Below, piece after piece: positions 1-9,625 of a DNA stretch of 64,000 nt (its first letter is position 1; every line of letters starts with the position of its first letter). The position numbers and the translations under genes are program-made. This DNA is from a bacterium (GTDB taxonomy: Bacteria > Electryoneota > RPQS01), in contig JABWCQ010000004.1 in NCBI GenBank assembly GCA_013360195.1, forward strand, positions 125,397 through 189,396. Direction: 5' to 3'. The notes under the pieces were generated by a model, which was not told the DNA's origin, did not search any database, and saw nothing but the letters and a program-made list of their open reading frames with translations.

Positions 1-1691
1 ACTTCAATGATTTCGAATCTATCAAGATTTTCGGCAACAGAAGGGCTGAGCCGCTCATTGAATCTCAAATTAACCCGGTGCTCCGTTACAGCCTCTGCGG
101 TCAGTAGCTGCGGTGCACGCCGGTCGATTATTCCCATATCTTCATTCCGGCGTGGAGCAATCATGTGGCCGGGATTGCTGTTAAACGAAACACAACCTTG
201 TATGAATTGGAAACTATCTCCTTCAGCGGGAGTATAATCTAAACCGAAATCACCCAGAATGATACCTTCGCCGGTCGCGTCACGCACTGTCCACTGCGCG
301 AAATCACCGAAGTCCTCAGTATTCGTCACGACACATGGCCCGATATATACAAACCCGCCTTCGTAGGCCTCTGATGAATCGGGCAGCATGCTGGCATGTA
401 TCGTGTCCGGCGGTGCAACCACACCTTGACCAAGCACGACCACAGAGGATACACTTGATAACTCTGTTAGTTCAAAGTACTCTTGAACACGTGCCGTGAC
501 CCGAACGCAATCACCTTCGGCAGGAGTGGAAGGTGGGTTGAAAACAAGAACACCTGACCACGGGCCACCACCCGGGTCATTCATAAAGAAGCTGCCACCG
601 TCAAAATTTGTCCCTGTGACTATGCCGGTTACCGTTACAATCTGACCGTTCAAGGGCGAATCACCACCGGTAGGACTTCCTACATACTGTATGTCGAAAA
701 TTGTCAAATTAATCGAGCGAATAAGATAGCTGTAGGTCGTGGCAGGAGCGCCGTCAGGGGAGAGGGCCTGTGCTCCATCACCGTCTCGAGCCGAGATGTA
801 GAAATGGCACTCTATTCGTTCAGGCCCGGCAGGCAATATTCCACCCCACCGGCCATCACCGGCTGCGTCGTCGCCATGCTCGCCATCATCGTGCATCGTA
901 ACTGCGGCGAAGTCGCCTGAGTCACCAAATCGGTAGAAAACGAGCGCTTCGGTAACGTTATTTTGATCATCACTTATCAGCGCTGTTACAGTTACAGGAT
1001 CCACACCCGTAGGACGCTCAGGCGAAAAACCAACATCACTTATCAGGGGCGGTCGATTTGAAGAGAAGCCAAAGTCGAAGTCACCTCGCGGGTTTAGCGC
1101 AAATTCGTTTGAGGTGAATGATACAATGCCGCGCAGGAACTCGAGCGTATCGCCGATAAAAGGCTCATAGAGGAATTCAAAGCCGTCTCGAACACGGAGC
1201 GGGCCACTCCCATCATTGACAATGAATCCTCCCGTAACGATTTCAGTGACCACGGGCAGGGAAAGCTCAGTGAAAACTCCTTCCAGCGGCTCGGAAACGC
1301 TGCCGGAAACTGTTGCGTAGGGAGAAATCCCCGTGGAACTTTGATGAGCACCAAGTAGTTCGGGGCTGTTTAGGCGTGTTTGGCCTCCAGATTCTGCCAC
1401 TGTGGCTCGGACAACTACGGAATCGCCAATTTCGATGTTGCGCGGCTGTGTGTCAAATACAAGCACACCACTCCAGAGGCCACCGCCGGGATCCGAGATG
1501 AAATACTGCAGTCCGGAGCTCCCAAACCCATAGCCTGAGACTAGACCTGCAACTTCGACTGTTTGGCCCACGAGAGGTGACGCACCGTCAGGCGATTCCG
1601 TGAACTGTATATCTCGCACGGAGATCACCTGTCCTGTTGCATAAGGTATTGACAAAAATAAACTTACAGCGAGTATCGCTAGGAAATGCAT
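1..1691 (-). CDS. Secreted protein with duplicated OB-fold-like modules (C-terminus cut by window edge)
   Basis: An open frame runs from ATG at 1691 to the window edge without a stop, giving at least 563 residues. The N-terminus (MHFLAILAVSLFLSIPYATG) is a signal peptide, so the product is exported. Two similar modules follow: each begins with a DIQF/DIQY strand and a GQxVxVxGxVxG strand, then a DPGGGxWSGVLVF segment (around residues 25-95 and 305-380). This pattern resembles the OB-fold-like domains found in secreted nucleases and lamin-tail proteins of FCB bacteria. Between them lies an Ig-like segment. The visible end (TAEAVTEHRVNLRFNERLS) resembles an SbsA-type Ig-like domain. Enzyme domains or a sorting tail could lie beyond the edge. 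It is divergent from the lytic transglycosylase gene, 166 bp away. The frame, export signal and duplication are seen directly; the domain names are inferred. Confidence 0.75.
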   Translation of the reverse strand, partial: MHFLAILAVSLFLSIPYATGQVISVRDIQFTESPDGASPLVGQTVEVAGLVSGYGFGSSGLQYFISDPGGGLWSGVLVFDTQPRNIEIGDSVVVRATVAESGGQTRLNSPELLGAHQSSTGISPYATVSGSVSEPLEGVFTELSLPVVTEIVTGGFIVNDGSGPLRVRDGFEFLYEPFIGDTLEFLRGIVSFTSNEFALNPRGDFDFGFSSNRPPLISDVGFSPERPTGVDPVTVTALISDDQNNVTEALVFYRFGDSGDFAAVTMHDDGEHGDDAAGDGRWGGILPAGPERIECHFYISARDGDGAQALSPDGAPATTYSYLIRSINLTIFDIQYVGSPTGGDSPLNGQIVTVTGIVTGTNFDGGSFFMNDPGGGPWSGVLVFNPPSTPAEGDCVRVTARVQEYFELTELSSVSSVVVLGQGVVAPPDTIHASMLPDSSEAYEGGFVYIGPCVVTNTEDFGDFAQWTVRDATGEGIILGDFGLDYTPAEGDSFQFIQGCVSFNSNPGHMIAPRRNEDMGIIDRRAPQLLTAEAVTEHRVNLRFNERLSPSVAENLDRFEIIE

Positions 1692-1857
1692 ATGAAACCA
1701 GATGGAGAAAGGGGAAGTATGGCGGGCGTTGACTTAACTCGTCAAAATACGCATTGTGCACTCCAAATTCAAGCCGAACTCCGCAAGAAATAGGTCTTCC
1801 CAACTGCCCATACAGAAAGAACGTTGTTTTTGCAGCAGCAATTGATTACTTTTCGAC

Positions 1858-4026
1858 ATGCAAAGGATTCTAACTGCAATAATATTTTTGGGAGCAGTTT
1901 TTCCCGTCAAAGGCGCGACGGACAAGCTCGGCTTTGCCTTGGATTCCGCACGAGCTTCCGCTTTCTGGTCGTTACTCAACGAATCTGAGAGGGACCGAGC
2001 TTATCGCGTGCTGGACAGCGATTCCTTGCCGCAATCTGCCCACTGGCAAGGATTGGCAAACTTGCTTCGTGCTTTCTCAACTTATGCGGATTCGTCTTTT
2101 GCAGAGGTACCATCGATACTTGATAGAGGGGTACCTTCTGAACTCGCCGATCACGCAAACTGGCTTCGAGCAAAGGCACTGCTTGAACTCGGCCAACCGC
2201 ACTTGGCCGGTATCTATATACGCAACCTTCTTAATTCACAAATAAAGTTTTATCAAGAGTTTGCAATACAGACGTTGGTTTCTGATTCAACGTTTCAGGA
2301 GTCCATCGATTCACTTCAAACTATTGATAATATAGCACTAAGAATTGGTGCTTCGGAAGAACTCCGACAGCAAATACAAGTTCAAATTGCATCCTTGTGG
2401 TCAAGGTCGGGCAAACATGGTGAGGCTTGGCAGACGCTTTGGTCTGCGTATCTACTTTCACCTGGTTCCGATCTTGGAAAGCAGGCCAGAACCAGTCTGG
2501 ATAACTATGAAAAACGATATGGCTTCACAGCTCCCGAGCGTCACTGGGAGGATGTATGGAACGAAATCGAGTGCCTGGAAAGAAGTGGCCTCAAGGCAGA
2601 AGCACTGGACAAGTTAGCCGGGATTCGGCAGCGCGGCCGATTCTCGTTCCAAGACGAACTCCTTATCGCACGCCAAGTCCGGATTTCAGTCGCGCTGCGA
2701 CGACATTCTGATGCACTGCGGTTGGCAGATCAGCATCTTAAGCAGTTTCCTTCTTCCAAATACCGTGACGAAATGCTGTTCTCAATGGTGCGCTCAGCAT
2801 ACCTTACGGATCAAGATGATCTGGCAATTCAGACGGCGGAAGAGCTTGCTCGAACTGGCACTGATCGGAAACACATTGGAGAAAGCTGGCGACTGATCGG
2901 GTTGCTGCATATAGATCGTGATCGTCCAAATGAAGCCACAGAGGCCTTTGACAAGTGGTTTGCTTCGACTTCAGGTGGAGAAGGATCAGATGATGCGCTT
3001 TGGAACAGAGGCTGGGCGCGCATGCTCGCTGGCCGTTTTGAAGCGGCGGCAAGAGATTTCGAGCAACTCACGCGCGACTACCCACGCTCAGGCTATTCCG
3101 TAATCGGACTTTATTGGTCAGCACAGGCATATCAGAATTCCGGTCACGTCGATCGAAGTGACAGTCTTTGCGCAGAACTCCATCGTCGCTATCCCTTTTC
3201 ATACTATGCACAGCTCGGCTGTCATACTGAGCGACGGCCTGAACCATTGAAGAGAGATTTTCGTCCTTTGAGTCTGGACGAACTTGTGACCACCGGTGGT
3301 AAGCATACGAGAGCATTTGCGATGCTGGCCGCGCTTGGCCTGTGGGAAATGGCGTTGCGGGAATGGCCGAACGTTGAAGCAGAGTGCGGCAAGAGGGCAG
3401 ATGTTGCTTGGTGGCGGCCGTTGTCCTACTGGAAGAACAATGAGCGGTTTCAAGCATGGAGGTGGACGATCAAGGAGTTTCGTGACGAGGCAGCCTCAGC
3501 CGGAGAACGACCTGCAGACTTCTTCAATCTTTGGTATCCCGTTGACTATGAACCTCTGATCTTGGATTTTTGCAATAGATATCACGTTGAACCATATCTT
3601 GCGCTTGGCGTTATCTGCCAGGAAAGCCATTTTGACGACCAGATTGTCAGTCCGGCTGGTGCAGTAGGCTTGATGCAGCTTATGCCGGCAACAGCAAGAG
3701 AACAGGCCAAACGGCTTGGACAAGACTTGAGGGAAAGTGATCTACTTGACGGTCCAAGAAATCTTGAGATCGGGATTGCCCATCTTGCTGACTTATTGGA
3801 CGACCTTAATGGCGATACTATTCTTACGCTATGCGCTTACAATGCAGGTATCAATGCGGCGAAACGATGGAAGTCAGAGTTCGGCGATCTTCCACCGGAC
3901 ATGTTTGTCGAGCGAATTCCGTATCGTGAAACGCGGCTTTACGTAAAGCACATTTTACAGCATATTGCAGCCTACAAAAGGTTGTATCCGCACCTTCAAT
4001 CGCCTCTCCAGGCAATCGAACCCTGA
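1858..4026 (+). CDS. Soluble lytic murein transglycosylase with TPR-like N-terminal region
   Basis: This 722-residue protein has a signal peptide (about residues 1-20), a long alpha-helical TPR-like region (about 60-520) and a C-terminal SLT goose-type lysozyme domain (about 575-700). Glu589, in ICQESHF, is at the catalytic acid position; it is followed by the family motifs AVGLMQLMPATA, CAYNAG and RIPYRETRLYVKHI. Such enzymes cleave the MurNAc-GlcNAc bond of peptidoglycan in the periplasm, forming 1,6-anhydro-MurNAc. Length and layout resemble Slt70-type proteins, where a helical ring carries the catalytic domain. The stop is three bases before the ATG of selD, so the two are probably cotranscribed, though no functional link is known. 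Confidence 0.9.
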   Translation: MQRILTAIIFLGAVFPVKGATDKLGFALDSARASAFWSLLNESERDRAYRVLDSDSLPQSAHWQGLANLLRAFSTYADSSFAEVPSILDRGVPSELADHANWLRAKALLELGQPHLAGIYIRNLLNSQIKFYQEFAIQTLVSDSTFQESIDSLQTIDNIALRIGASEELRQQIQVQIASLWSRSGKHGEAWQTLWSAYLLSPGSDLGKQARTSLDNYEKRYGFTAPERHWEDVWNEIECLERSGLKAEALDKLAGIRQRGRFSFQDELLIARQVRISVALRRHSDALRLADQHLKQFPSSKYRDEMLFSMVRSAYLTDQDDLAIQTAEELARTGTDRKHIGESWRLIGLLHIDRDRPNEATEAFDKWFASTSGGEGSDDALWNRGWARMLAGRFEAAARDFEQLTRDYPRSGYSVIGLYWSAQAYQNSGHVDRSDSLCAELHRRYPFSYYAQLGCHTERRPEPLKRDFRPLSLDELVTTGGKHTRAFAMLAALGLWEMALREWPNVEAECGKRADVAWWRPLSYWKNNERFQAWRWTIKEFRDEAASAGERPADFFNLWYPVDYEPLILDFCNRYHVEPYLALGVICQESHFDDQIVSPAGAVGLMQLMPATAREQAKRLGQDLRESDLLDGPRNLEIGIAHLADLLDDLNGDTILTLCAYNAGINAAKRWKSEFGDLPPDMFVERIPYRETRLYVKHILQHIAAYKRLYPHLQSPLQAIEP

Positions 4027-4029
4027 ATT

Positions 4030-5073
4030 ATGTCATACACCAAGGACGAGTTGACGAAGTTGACCCATCTGGTGCGCTGCGCCGGCTGAGCCTCTAAAAT
4101 GGATCCGGCGGTGCTGGATCTAATGCTTGACGGTCTTCCCACGCGCAAGGATGATAACCTGCTTGTGGGATTTGACTATCGTGATGATGCGACTGCTTAT
4201 CGTCTTCCTTCGGGTGAAGTTCTTGTGCAGACTCTGGACTTCTTCACGCCGGTGGTGGACGACCCATATGACTATGGTGCGATTGCAGCCGCGAATGCCT
4301 TGTCCGACGTCTACGCGATGAACGGCAGACCCCTCTTTGCTCTTAACATCTGTGCTTTTCCCAAGAAGTTGCCGGCGGAAATCTGGCGGGAAGTTCTTCG
4401 AGGTGGAGCAGAGAAAGCACTTGAGGCAGGCATCATAATTGCCGGCGGTCATACGATTGATGACATCGAACCGAAATACGGATTGGTTGTCAGCGGAATT
4501 GTTGATCCTAATCGCATCTGGAACAACAAAGGGGCAAGAGCCGGCGACATGCTAGTCTTGACCAAGCCCCTTGGTACCGGTATTGTTACTACTGCGCTCA
4601 AGAACGAAGAATTGACCGCAGAAGACGCAGCGGAAGCCGTGAAATGGATGAAACTCTTGAATCGCGACATTGCATATACATTGTCGAATCTTGAAATCAA
4701 GTCCGCGACTGACGTCACGGGGAATGGTTTTCTTGGTCATGCTGCCGAAATGGCTCGAGGTTCCAAAGTGAAGATGAGAATAGATGCGGCATCGATTCCA
4801 GTAATTGACGCTGCGTGGCCAAACGCAAGACAGTCAAAAGTACCTGGCGGCACTAAAATGAATCGGCTATACCTCGGGGATTATGTTACGTTCAAGAACG
4901 TGTCCCAGGATTTGCAGTGGTTGCTCTTCGACGCTCAAACCTCGGGTGGACTGTTGCTTGCAATTCCGGCTTCAGTCATTGACGAAGCGACCTCGATGCT
5001 TAAGGCAAAAGAACTTTTTTACGCTGTTGTTGGAGAGGTAGAGGCTGGAAGCGGCATAGAGGTAATCGGTTGA
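4030..5073 (+). CDS. selD: Selenide, water dikinase (selenophosphate synthase), itself a selenoprotein with in-frame UGA
   Basis: SelD makes selenophosphate from selenide and ATP, the selenium donor for selenocysteine tRNA. Conceptual translation from ATG 4030 runs in frame through TGA at 4087-4089 (codon 20) into the long frame ending at 5073, giving 347 residues. The UGA context is RCAG-U-ASKMDP, aligning with the Cys/Sec-x-x-Lys active-site loop of SelD (AGCGCKISP in E. coli), so U20 replaces catalytic Cys17 and Lys23 matches the essential lysine. Further SelD motifs are TLDFFTPVVDDPYDYG, AANALSDVYAMNG, GGHTIDD, TDVTGNGFLGH and DAQTSGGLL. Starting at ATG 4099 would delete the active-site loop. 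A stem-loop just after the UGA fits a bacterial SECIS element. The 3' end overlaps asd by four bases. Confidence 0.93.
4100..4122 (+). promoter_or_regulatory. Bacterial SECIS-like stem-loop downstream of the selD UGA
   Basis: Bases 4100-4109 pair with 4113-4122 as ten consecutive base pairs, two of them G-U, closing a three-base GGU loop at 4110-4112. The loop starts 21 bases after the UGA, within the usual 16-37 base spacing of bacterial SECIS elements, and has G at the start of the apical loop as expected for SelB binding. The element lies inside the coding sequence, as bacterial SECIS elements do. The pairing is seen directly; SelB recognition is inferred. Confidence 0.82.
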
Positions 5074-6044
5074 AACCAGTGAATCTCGCACTTATCGGCG
5101 CAACCGGAATGGTCGGACAGACGACTCTGAAAATTCTTGAAGAGTGGAATATACCGATTTTCAAGCTGTCCTTGTTTGCGTCATCTGGATCAACCGGCAG
5201 GCAGGTGCGCGTCGGCGATAAAGAATATCCAGTCCAAGCGATCTCTGATGACTTGGAGGCAGAGTTTGCCATCATGGCTTTATCATCGGAACTTTCGAGG
5301 GAACTAGCGCCCAAATTGATAGCCCGGGGAATCAGGGTAATAGATCACTCCAGCGCTCACAGAATGGAAGAGAACGTACCACTGGTGATTCCGGAAATCA
5401 ACTCTGATGCGATTCAATCGAATTGCAGGCTTGTGGCGAATCCAAATTGCTCGGCATCAGTGGTCCTTATGTCTCTTGCGCCCTTGACAAGAAGCTACAA
5501 TCTTAGGAAAGTGATAATTTCGACTTACCAAAGCGTTAGTGGTGCCGGGAGTGCGGCGTGCGATGAACTCAGGGCGCAAATGCAAGGCAGTCCGGATTCA
5601 AGGTCAGTCTTTCCGCACAGAATTTCCGGCAACCTTTTCCCGGAGATCGGTGGTTTTGAGCCAACGAATTACACTGGCGAAGAGTCAAAAATAAGTAACG
5701 AGATCCGCAAGATTCTCCGCTTGCCGGACCTGCACGTTTCCGCCACTGCGGTAAGAGTGCCCGTAGAAATCGGCCATTGTGCTGCAGTTAGTGTCGAACT
5801 AGACAGACATACTAATCTTGAGGAGGCAAATTCTGCATTCGAGAATTTCAATGGATTGAAGTCCGACGGAGCATACTATTCAACACCGGCTCAGATTGCA
5901 GGAGAACAGGATGTCCGGGTTGGTCGCATCAGAGTCGATCCCCAGGATGGCAAATGGTTGCATTTCTGGGTCGCCGGTGATAACACGAGGAAAGGTGCTG
6001 CCTCAAATGCAATTCAAATTCTTCAATACTGGGCTGATCTGTAG
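5070..6044 (+). CDS. asd: Aspartate-semialdehyde dehydrogenase
   Basis: This 324-residue enzyme reduces aspartyl phosphate to aspartate semialdehyde with NADPH, the branch point to lysine/diaminopimelate, threonine and methionine. Residues 9-15 (GATGMVG) are the Rossmann nucleotide loop. Cys127, in NPNCSAS, is the catalytic nucleophile, and the later VRVPVEIGH segment carries the substrate-binding region with the conserved His. The TTG start at 5070 overlaps the selD stop by four bases; no ATG exists nearby that would preserve the first Rossmann strand. The 3' end overlaps the next secreted-protein gene by 38 bases. Confidence 0.93.
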   Translation: MKPVNLALIGATGMVGQTTLKILEEWNIPIFKLSLFASSGSTGRQVRVGDKEYPVQAISDDLEAEFAIMALSSELSRELAPKLIARGIRVIDHSSAHRMEENVPLVIPEINSDAIQSNCRLVANPNCSASVVLMSLAPLTRSYNLRKVIISTYQSVSGAGSAACDELRAQMQGSPDSRSVFPHRISGNLFPEIGGFEPTNYTGEESKISNEIRKILRLPDLHVSATAVRVPVEIGHCAAVSVELDRHTNLEEANSAFENFNGLKSDGAYYSTPAQIAGEQDVRVGRIRVDPQDGKWLHFWVAGDNTRKGAASNAIQILQYWADL

Positions 6045-7461
6045 TTTTTGGTTGGTATTGACCGCTGGTGACGCGCTTGCACAGCTTGACTGGAGCCAGG
6101 ATGCCGTTGTCTTTGGAACGAATGCGGCAGAGTTTTCGCCGCAGATTGTCCCTATCCCAAATGGCCAATTCCGTGCATTCTGTCTAACGGACAGTCAGCG
6201 AATTCGCACTCGCCTGTCAAGTTTGCGCGGCGAGGCCTGGCAGGCTTTCGCCGATCTTCATAGTGATGAAAACCTGACTCAGTTTTGGGTTGCGGCTGAT
6301 TCTCAGTATACATTTATATTTAGCTCAGACGGACACTTGCGTCGGATTAGTCATTCGGAAAGCAACTGGGAAGACAATTGGGGAATTGCCGTACTCCCGA
6401 GTCAGACAACTATTCTGAAAGCGCGGCTGTTTGTAGATTCCGATTTTGATCAGGATGAGAGCTATCTTCATGGACTTGTCCTATATCGAAACTCGCAGAA
6501 TGCCACTTTGCTTGATTATTTTCTATCGGAAGATCAGGCATTCTCATTGTCTCATTTGGGGACAATAGACTCGGCCTTCGCTATTCAAGATTCGAATGCG
6601 TCTGTGTCAGGGGCTTACACATGGACGGGTGACGCAGAACGACTGTGGGCGGCGATGTCATTTGACAGACCCGGTTCGACTGGTCCCCAGGTGGCGCTTT
6701 ATTATTCAGATGACATTGGTCAATCGTGGTCGAGTCGTATAACGCCCGATACAAGTTCCTATTCCCAGGTAGCGCCGGACATCTCCGGTTTTGAAGAAAC
6801 GCTTGTTCTGACCTATCAAAGAAGAAACAGTTCCTCCATTGCAAACGACATCTATTCCACATATTCTCCCGACAACGGTGTTTCGTGGTCGCAACCGCTA
6901 CAGTTAACAAATCACGCCTTCGATGATGTGAAGCCGTCGGTTGTTATTTCTGATGAGATCATTGGATTGTTTTACGGGCGATTACAGGTTCAATTGCAAA
7001 CTGGTCAGATATACACGCGGACGGCATCGCTTGATGAACCGTGGAACTGGCAGCCCGAAACTGAAGTGTGCGGGAATGATGACTTTATTGTAGATGACGG
7101 CTTTCATGCAACACGTGATCAAGAAGGCTTTGCAGCTGTTTGGACAGGTCGAATCGTCGGTGAAGACGGAGATGTCTTTTTCGACGCATCTTGGCGAGGT
7201 CTATCCGTAATAGGAGAGCAGCCCGAGAGCCCCTCAGAAGTTCAGCTTTCGCCAAGTTCAATGCACGGAATGATTGAATATAGATTGCCTAACACGATGC
7301 CTGTGAAACTTCAGATGTATGATATACTTGGACGACTCGTCGCCGAGGCTGCTCTCAGCGGGCCACGCGGCGTATGGGCGGTGCCTGAACAAATTGCAAG
7401 CGGGACATATCTCTTGAGCGCAGGCGACTCTTCGCCAATTCTGATCCAAATTGCCCACTAA
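6007..7461 (+). CDS. Secreted sialidase-like/BNR-repeat protein with FlgD-like C-terminal sorting module
   Basis: ATG 6007 is chosen because the encoded start (MQFKFFNTGLICSFWLVLTA, then a DALAQ cleavage region) is a good signal peptide; the frame is open further upstream, but that part would lie inside asd. The protein has 484 residues. Its middle holds several repeats of the type YYSDDIGQSWSS and YSPDNGVSWSQP, resembling the Asp-box (BNR) turns of sialidase-type beta-propellers. No catalytic sialidase residues were identified, so enzymatic activity is not claimed. The last 80 residues (LQMYDILGRLVAEA, IASGTYLLSAGD) match the FlgD-like/Por sorting fold, although the usual YPNP entry motif is absent. 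It is probably cell-surface or extracellular and is the last gene before a strong terminator. Confidence 0.78.
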   Translation: MQFKFFNTGLICSFWLVLTAGDALAQLDWSQDAVVFGTNAAEFSPQIVPIPNGQFRAFCLTDSQRIRTRLSSLRGEAWQAFADLHSDENLTQFWVAADSQYTFIFSSDGHLRRISHSESNWEDNWGIAVLPSQTTILKARLFVDSDFDQDESYLHGLVLYRNSQNATLLDYFLSEDQAFSLSHLGTIDSAFAIQDSNASVSGAYTWTGDAERLWAAMSFDRPGSTGPQVALYYSDDIGQSWSSRITPDTSSYSQVAPDISGFEETLVLTYQRRNSSSIANDIYSTYSPDNGVSWSQPLQLTNHAFDDVKPSVVISDEIIGLFYGRLQVQLQTGQIYTRTASLDEPWNWQPETEVCGNDDFIVDDGFHATRDQEGFAAVWTGRIVGEDGDVFFDASWRGLSVIGEQPESPSEVQLSPSSMHGMIEYRLPNTMPVKLQMYDILGRLVAEAALSGPRGVWAVPEQIASGTYLLSAGDSSPILIQIAH

Positions 7462-7476
7462 GCCAGCGACATCCAA

Positions 7477-7512
7477 AAAGAGAGGCTCTCATAACGAGAG
7501 CCTCTCTTTCTT
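7477..7512. terminator. Two-way intrinsic terminator
   Basis: A perfect 14-bp stem (7477-7490 with 7496-7509) closes a five-base loop. It is flanked by a T-rich tract on the plus side and an A run on the other, so it can end transcription of the asd-side operon and of the long minus-strand operon, which converge here. Confidence 0.9.
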
Positions 7513-7531
7513 GTAATTCTGAATATCTGTG

Positions 7532-9625
7532 TCAGGCGAGTTCGGGTGCCAAGCTGTCTTTCTTTGGTGTACGCGCAATGAGCATCTCTGTAACTAACAA
7601 TCCCAGAGCAAGATAAAGAAACAGCTTCCAGAGTTCCCTTCCATATCGGCCTTCCCGAATCGTGCTTTCAATACTTTGAAGTCTTGACAACTCCGAGATT
7701 TGTCCGCCAAGCAATGCAAACATTTCCTCATTTGCTACGGCCTGAACTTCTGATTCCTCTTCAGGTATATTGACAACGATTGCCTTTACCGTCCGGCCTT
7801 CCTGCTTCAAGAGATATTCTCCGGTGCTTTCCAAGGCAGGGAACTTGACTAATTGACCGCCTGTAACAGGAACAGCAGTCAAACGAGTACTCAATGCATC
7901 CTTGACCAAATCGTATTGGAGTTGATCTGAATTTCTAAGAATGATTTCAGCCGGCTTTCCAACAGTTAGCGTGTAATCCATGCCCGCACCGCCGGTGCCA
8001 GCTAAGTATGCTGCGCTGCCTGTCATTAATGGCGAAAAGATTCCTGTCCGATAAAGGGTAGACCAGTCAGGGTCTGGCGAGCTGTTAAGGAAGAGCGCGC
8101 GGCCGCGGCCTTGGGTTGCTTCGACGAGAAAGGCCTTACCATCGGAGCTCTCGATTATGCTTGCAGCTCCGGATGTGCCACGGGTCAGTTCAAACCTTTG
8201 CTTGAACTCAGGGGATACATCGACCGGCTTATCTTGAAACACCCCTTCAAAGAGTGGATGATCAAGATCCACCTTTGACCACTTTATTCCGGATTCTCCG
8301 AGCTGCTCAACTCCGCTTGCAGCAGGCAAGCCAATGCTCTGCATCCACGCCGAATGTGATCGAGCGTCAAAATTTGGTCCGCCCGCAATGAATATTCCCC
8401 TTCCGGAGTGAAGATATGCACGCGCACGTTCCGCGAACGCGCCCGAAAATTGTGGCGCGTCGACAATAAAAAGTGCGTCAAAAACATTCCAGTCTTCGGC
8501 TTCCAATTGAAGAGCTGAAAGCTCTAAAACGTGTATAAACGATTCCCCTCGACTTGTGGGATCCAAAGCCAACGCCGTCAACCTTCGACTCGGACCGTCA
8601 GAACCGGCTACAGCCACATTCAGGCGCCCCGGTACACGCAATACGAAACGCCGAATGTCATCTCCGGCAAAAGTATCCGTATCTTCCAGCCTTACGTATC
8701 CCGACAATTCGCCGACACTTTCAGGAACAAATCTGATTCGTTCTTCTCTCGTCTCGCCGGCCCCAAGCGAAATTCTGGTCTGAGCGACCCTCTTGCCATC
8801 AAGATACACGCTTACAATTCGATCCTTTACGTCGCTGTCACTGCTGTTTGTCAATTCAAACCCGAGTTCAACTGACCTTCCCGGAACAATAAGGCGGGAT
8901 ATGATTTCTGATGAAGTAACCCCGATATTTGCACCCTGTGCCGAACCGACTGGCAGCACGTACAGTCTGACATCATCCGGTAAAATTGGTACCTGAGGCA
9001 ACTCATCCGGCCAGGCGCTCGCGCTGAAATCGGAAAGTACATACACTTCTTTGAGCAGATTCTGAGACTTGCCAAGCAGCGATCTTGCCATGCCGACAGC
9101 ATCAATCAGTGAGCCGCCAGCTTCTGAGGTGGTTGCAGCTTCAATCGCTTCACCGATCAAAGCACGATGCTGAGTTGGAGAATCAGGGTAGACCGTTGGT
9201 GTAGCATCAGCCCAAACAAGTTGAATTTCGTCGTTTGAGCCAAGTGACTTCACGATTTCTTGAGCTCGTACCTGAAGCTCACGGAACCTTGTCCCGCCCT
9301 CGGATTCCGTACTCATGGAAGCCGTGCGGTCAAGGACCAAGATGACGCTGGCGCGTGCCTCACCGCCGCCGATTATTCCCGCTTCGGATTTCAGAACCGG
9401 CCTGGCCATCGCAAGCACAAGTGCAACTACGGCAAGTGTGCGCAGTGCAAGTAAAATCCACTGTCGAACCTTTACCCGTCGCATTTTCTGCCGCTGCATT
9501 TCCTGCAGAAATCTGAGTGTGGGGAATTCCACCTGCTTGAATCGCTGCCGATTCAACAAATGGATCAGAATCGGAATCAATCCAAGGGAAAGTGCGGCAA
9601 GAAGTGCTGAATTAAGAAAAGTCAT
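7532..9625 (-). CDS. BatA/von Willebrand factor A domain membrane protein
   Basis: This 697-residue protein begins with the BatA (aerotolerance regulator) N-terminal domain: a hydrophobic start containing PILIHLLNRQR, then FPTLRFL and a second membrane segment around residues 57-78. A von Willebrand A domain follows; its metal site reads DRTAS, a variant of DxSxS, with YVLSDFSAS as the later metal-loop strand. Residues around 370-560 resemble the glutamine-amidotransferase-like fold often fused in this family. A C-terminal membrane helix (LFLYLALGLLVTEML) precedes a short cytoplasmic tail. It is last in a long minus-strand run and overlaps gmhA by four bases. Relatives often sit with MoxR ATPases, not seen here. 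The role is unknown beyond envelope association. Confidence 0.85.
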   Translation of the reverse strand: MTFLNSALLAALSLGLIPILIHLLNRQRFKQVEFPTLRFLQEMQRQKMRRVKVRQWILLALRTLAVVALVLAMARPVLKSEAGIIGGGEARASVILVLDRTASMSTESEGGTRFRELQVRAQEIVKSLGSNDEIQLVWADATPTVYPDSPTQHRALIGEAIEAATTSEAGGSLIDAVGMARSLLGKSQNLLKEVYVLSDFSASAWPDELPQVPILPDDVRLYVLPVGSAQGANIGVTSSEIISRLIVPGRSVELGFELTNSSDSDVKDRIVSVYLDGKRVAQTRISLGAGETREERIRFVPESVGELSGYVRLEDTDTFAGDDIRRFVLRVPGRLNVAVAGSDGPSRRLTALALDPTSRGESFIHVLELSALQLEAEDWNVFDALFIVDAPQFSGAFAERARAYLHSGRGIFIAGGPNFDARSHSAWMQSIGLPAASGVEQLGESGIKWSKVDLDHPLFEGVFQDKPVDVSPEFKQRFELTRGTSGAASIIESSDGKAFLVEATQGRGRALFLNSSPDPDWSTLYRTGIFSPLMTGSAAYLAGTGGAGMDYTLTVGKPAEIILRNSDQLQYDLVKDALSTRLTAVPVTGGQLVKFPALESTGEYLLKQEGRTVKAIVVNIPEEESEVQAVANEEMFALLGGQISELSRLQSIESTIREGRYGRELWKLFLYLALGLLVTEMLIARTPKKDSLAPELA

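Noticed and set aside
1729..1745. TTGAC-N7-GTCAA inverted repeat between the first two divergent genes
   Set aside because: Five-base arms are too short to claim an operator without other copies.
4099..5073. selD as a truncated or pseudogene starting at ATG 4099
   Set aside because: Upstream in-frame sequence from ATG 4030 encodes a perfect SelD N-terminus through the UGA, so the stop is read as selenocysteine.
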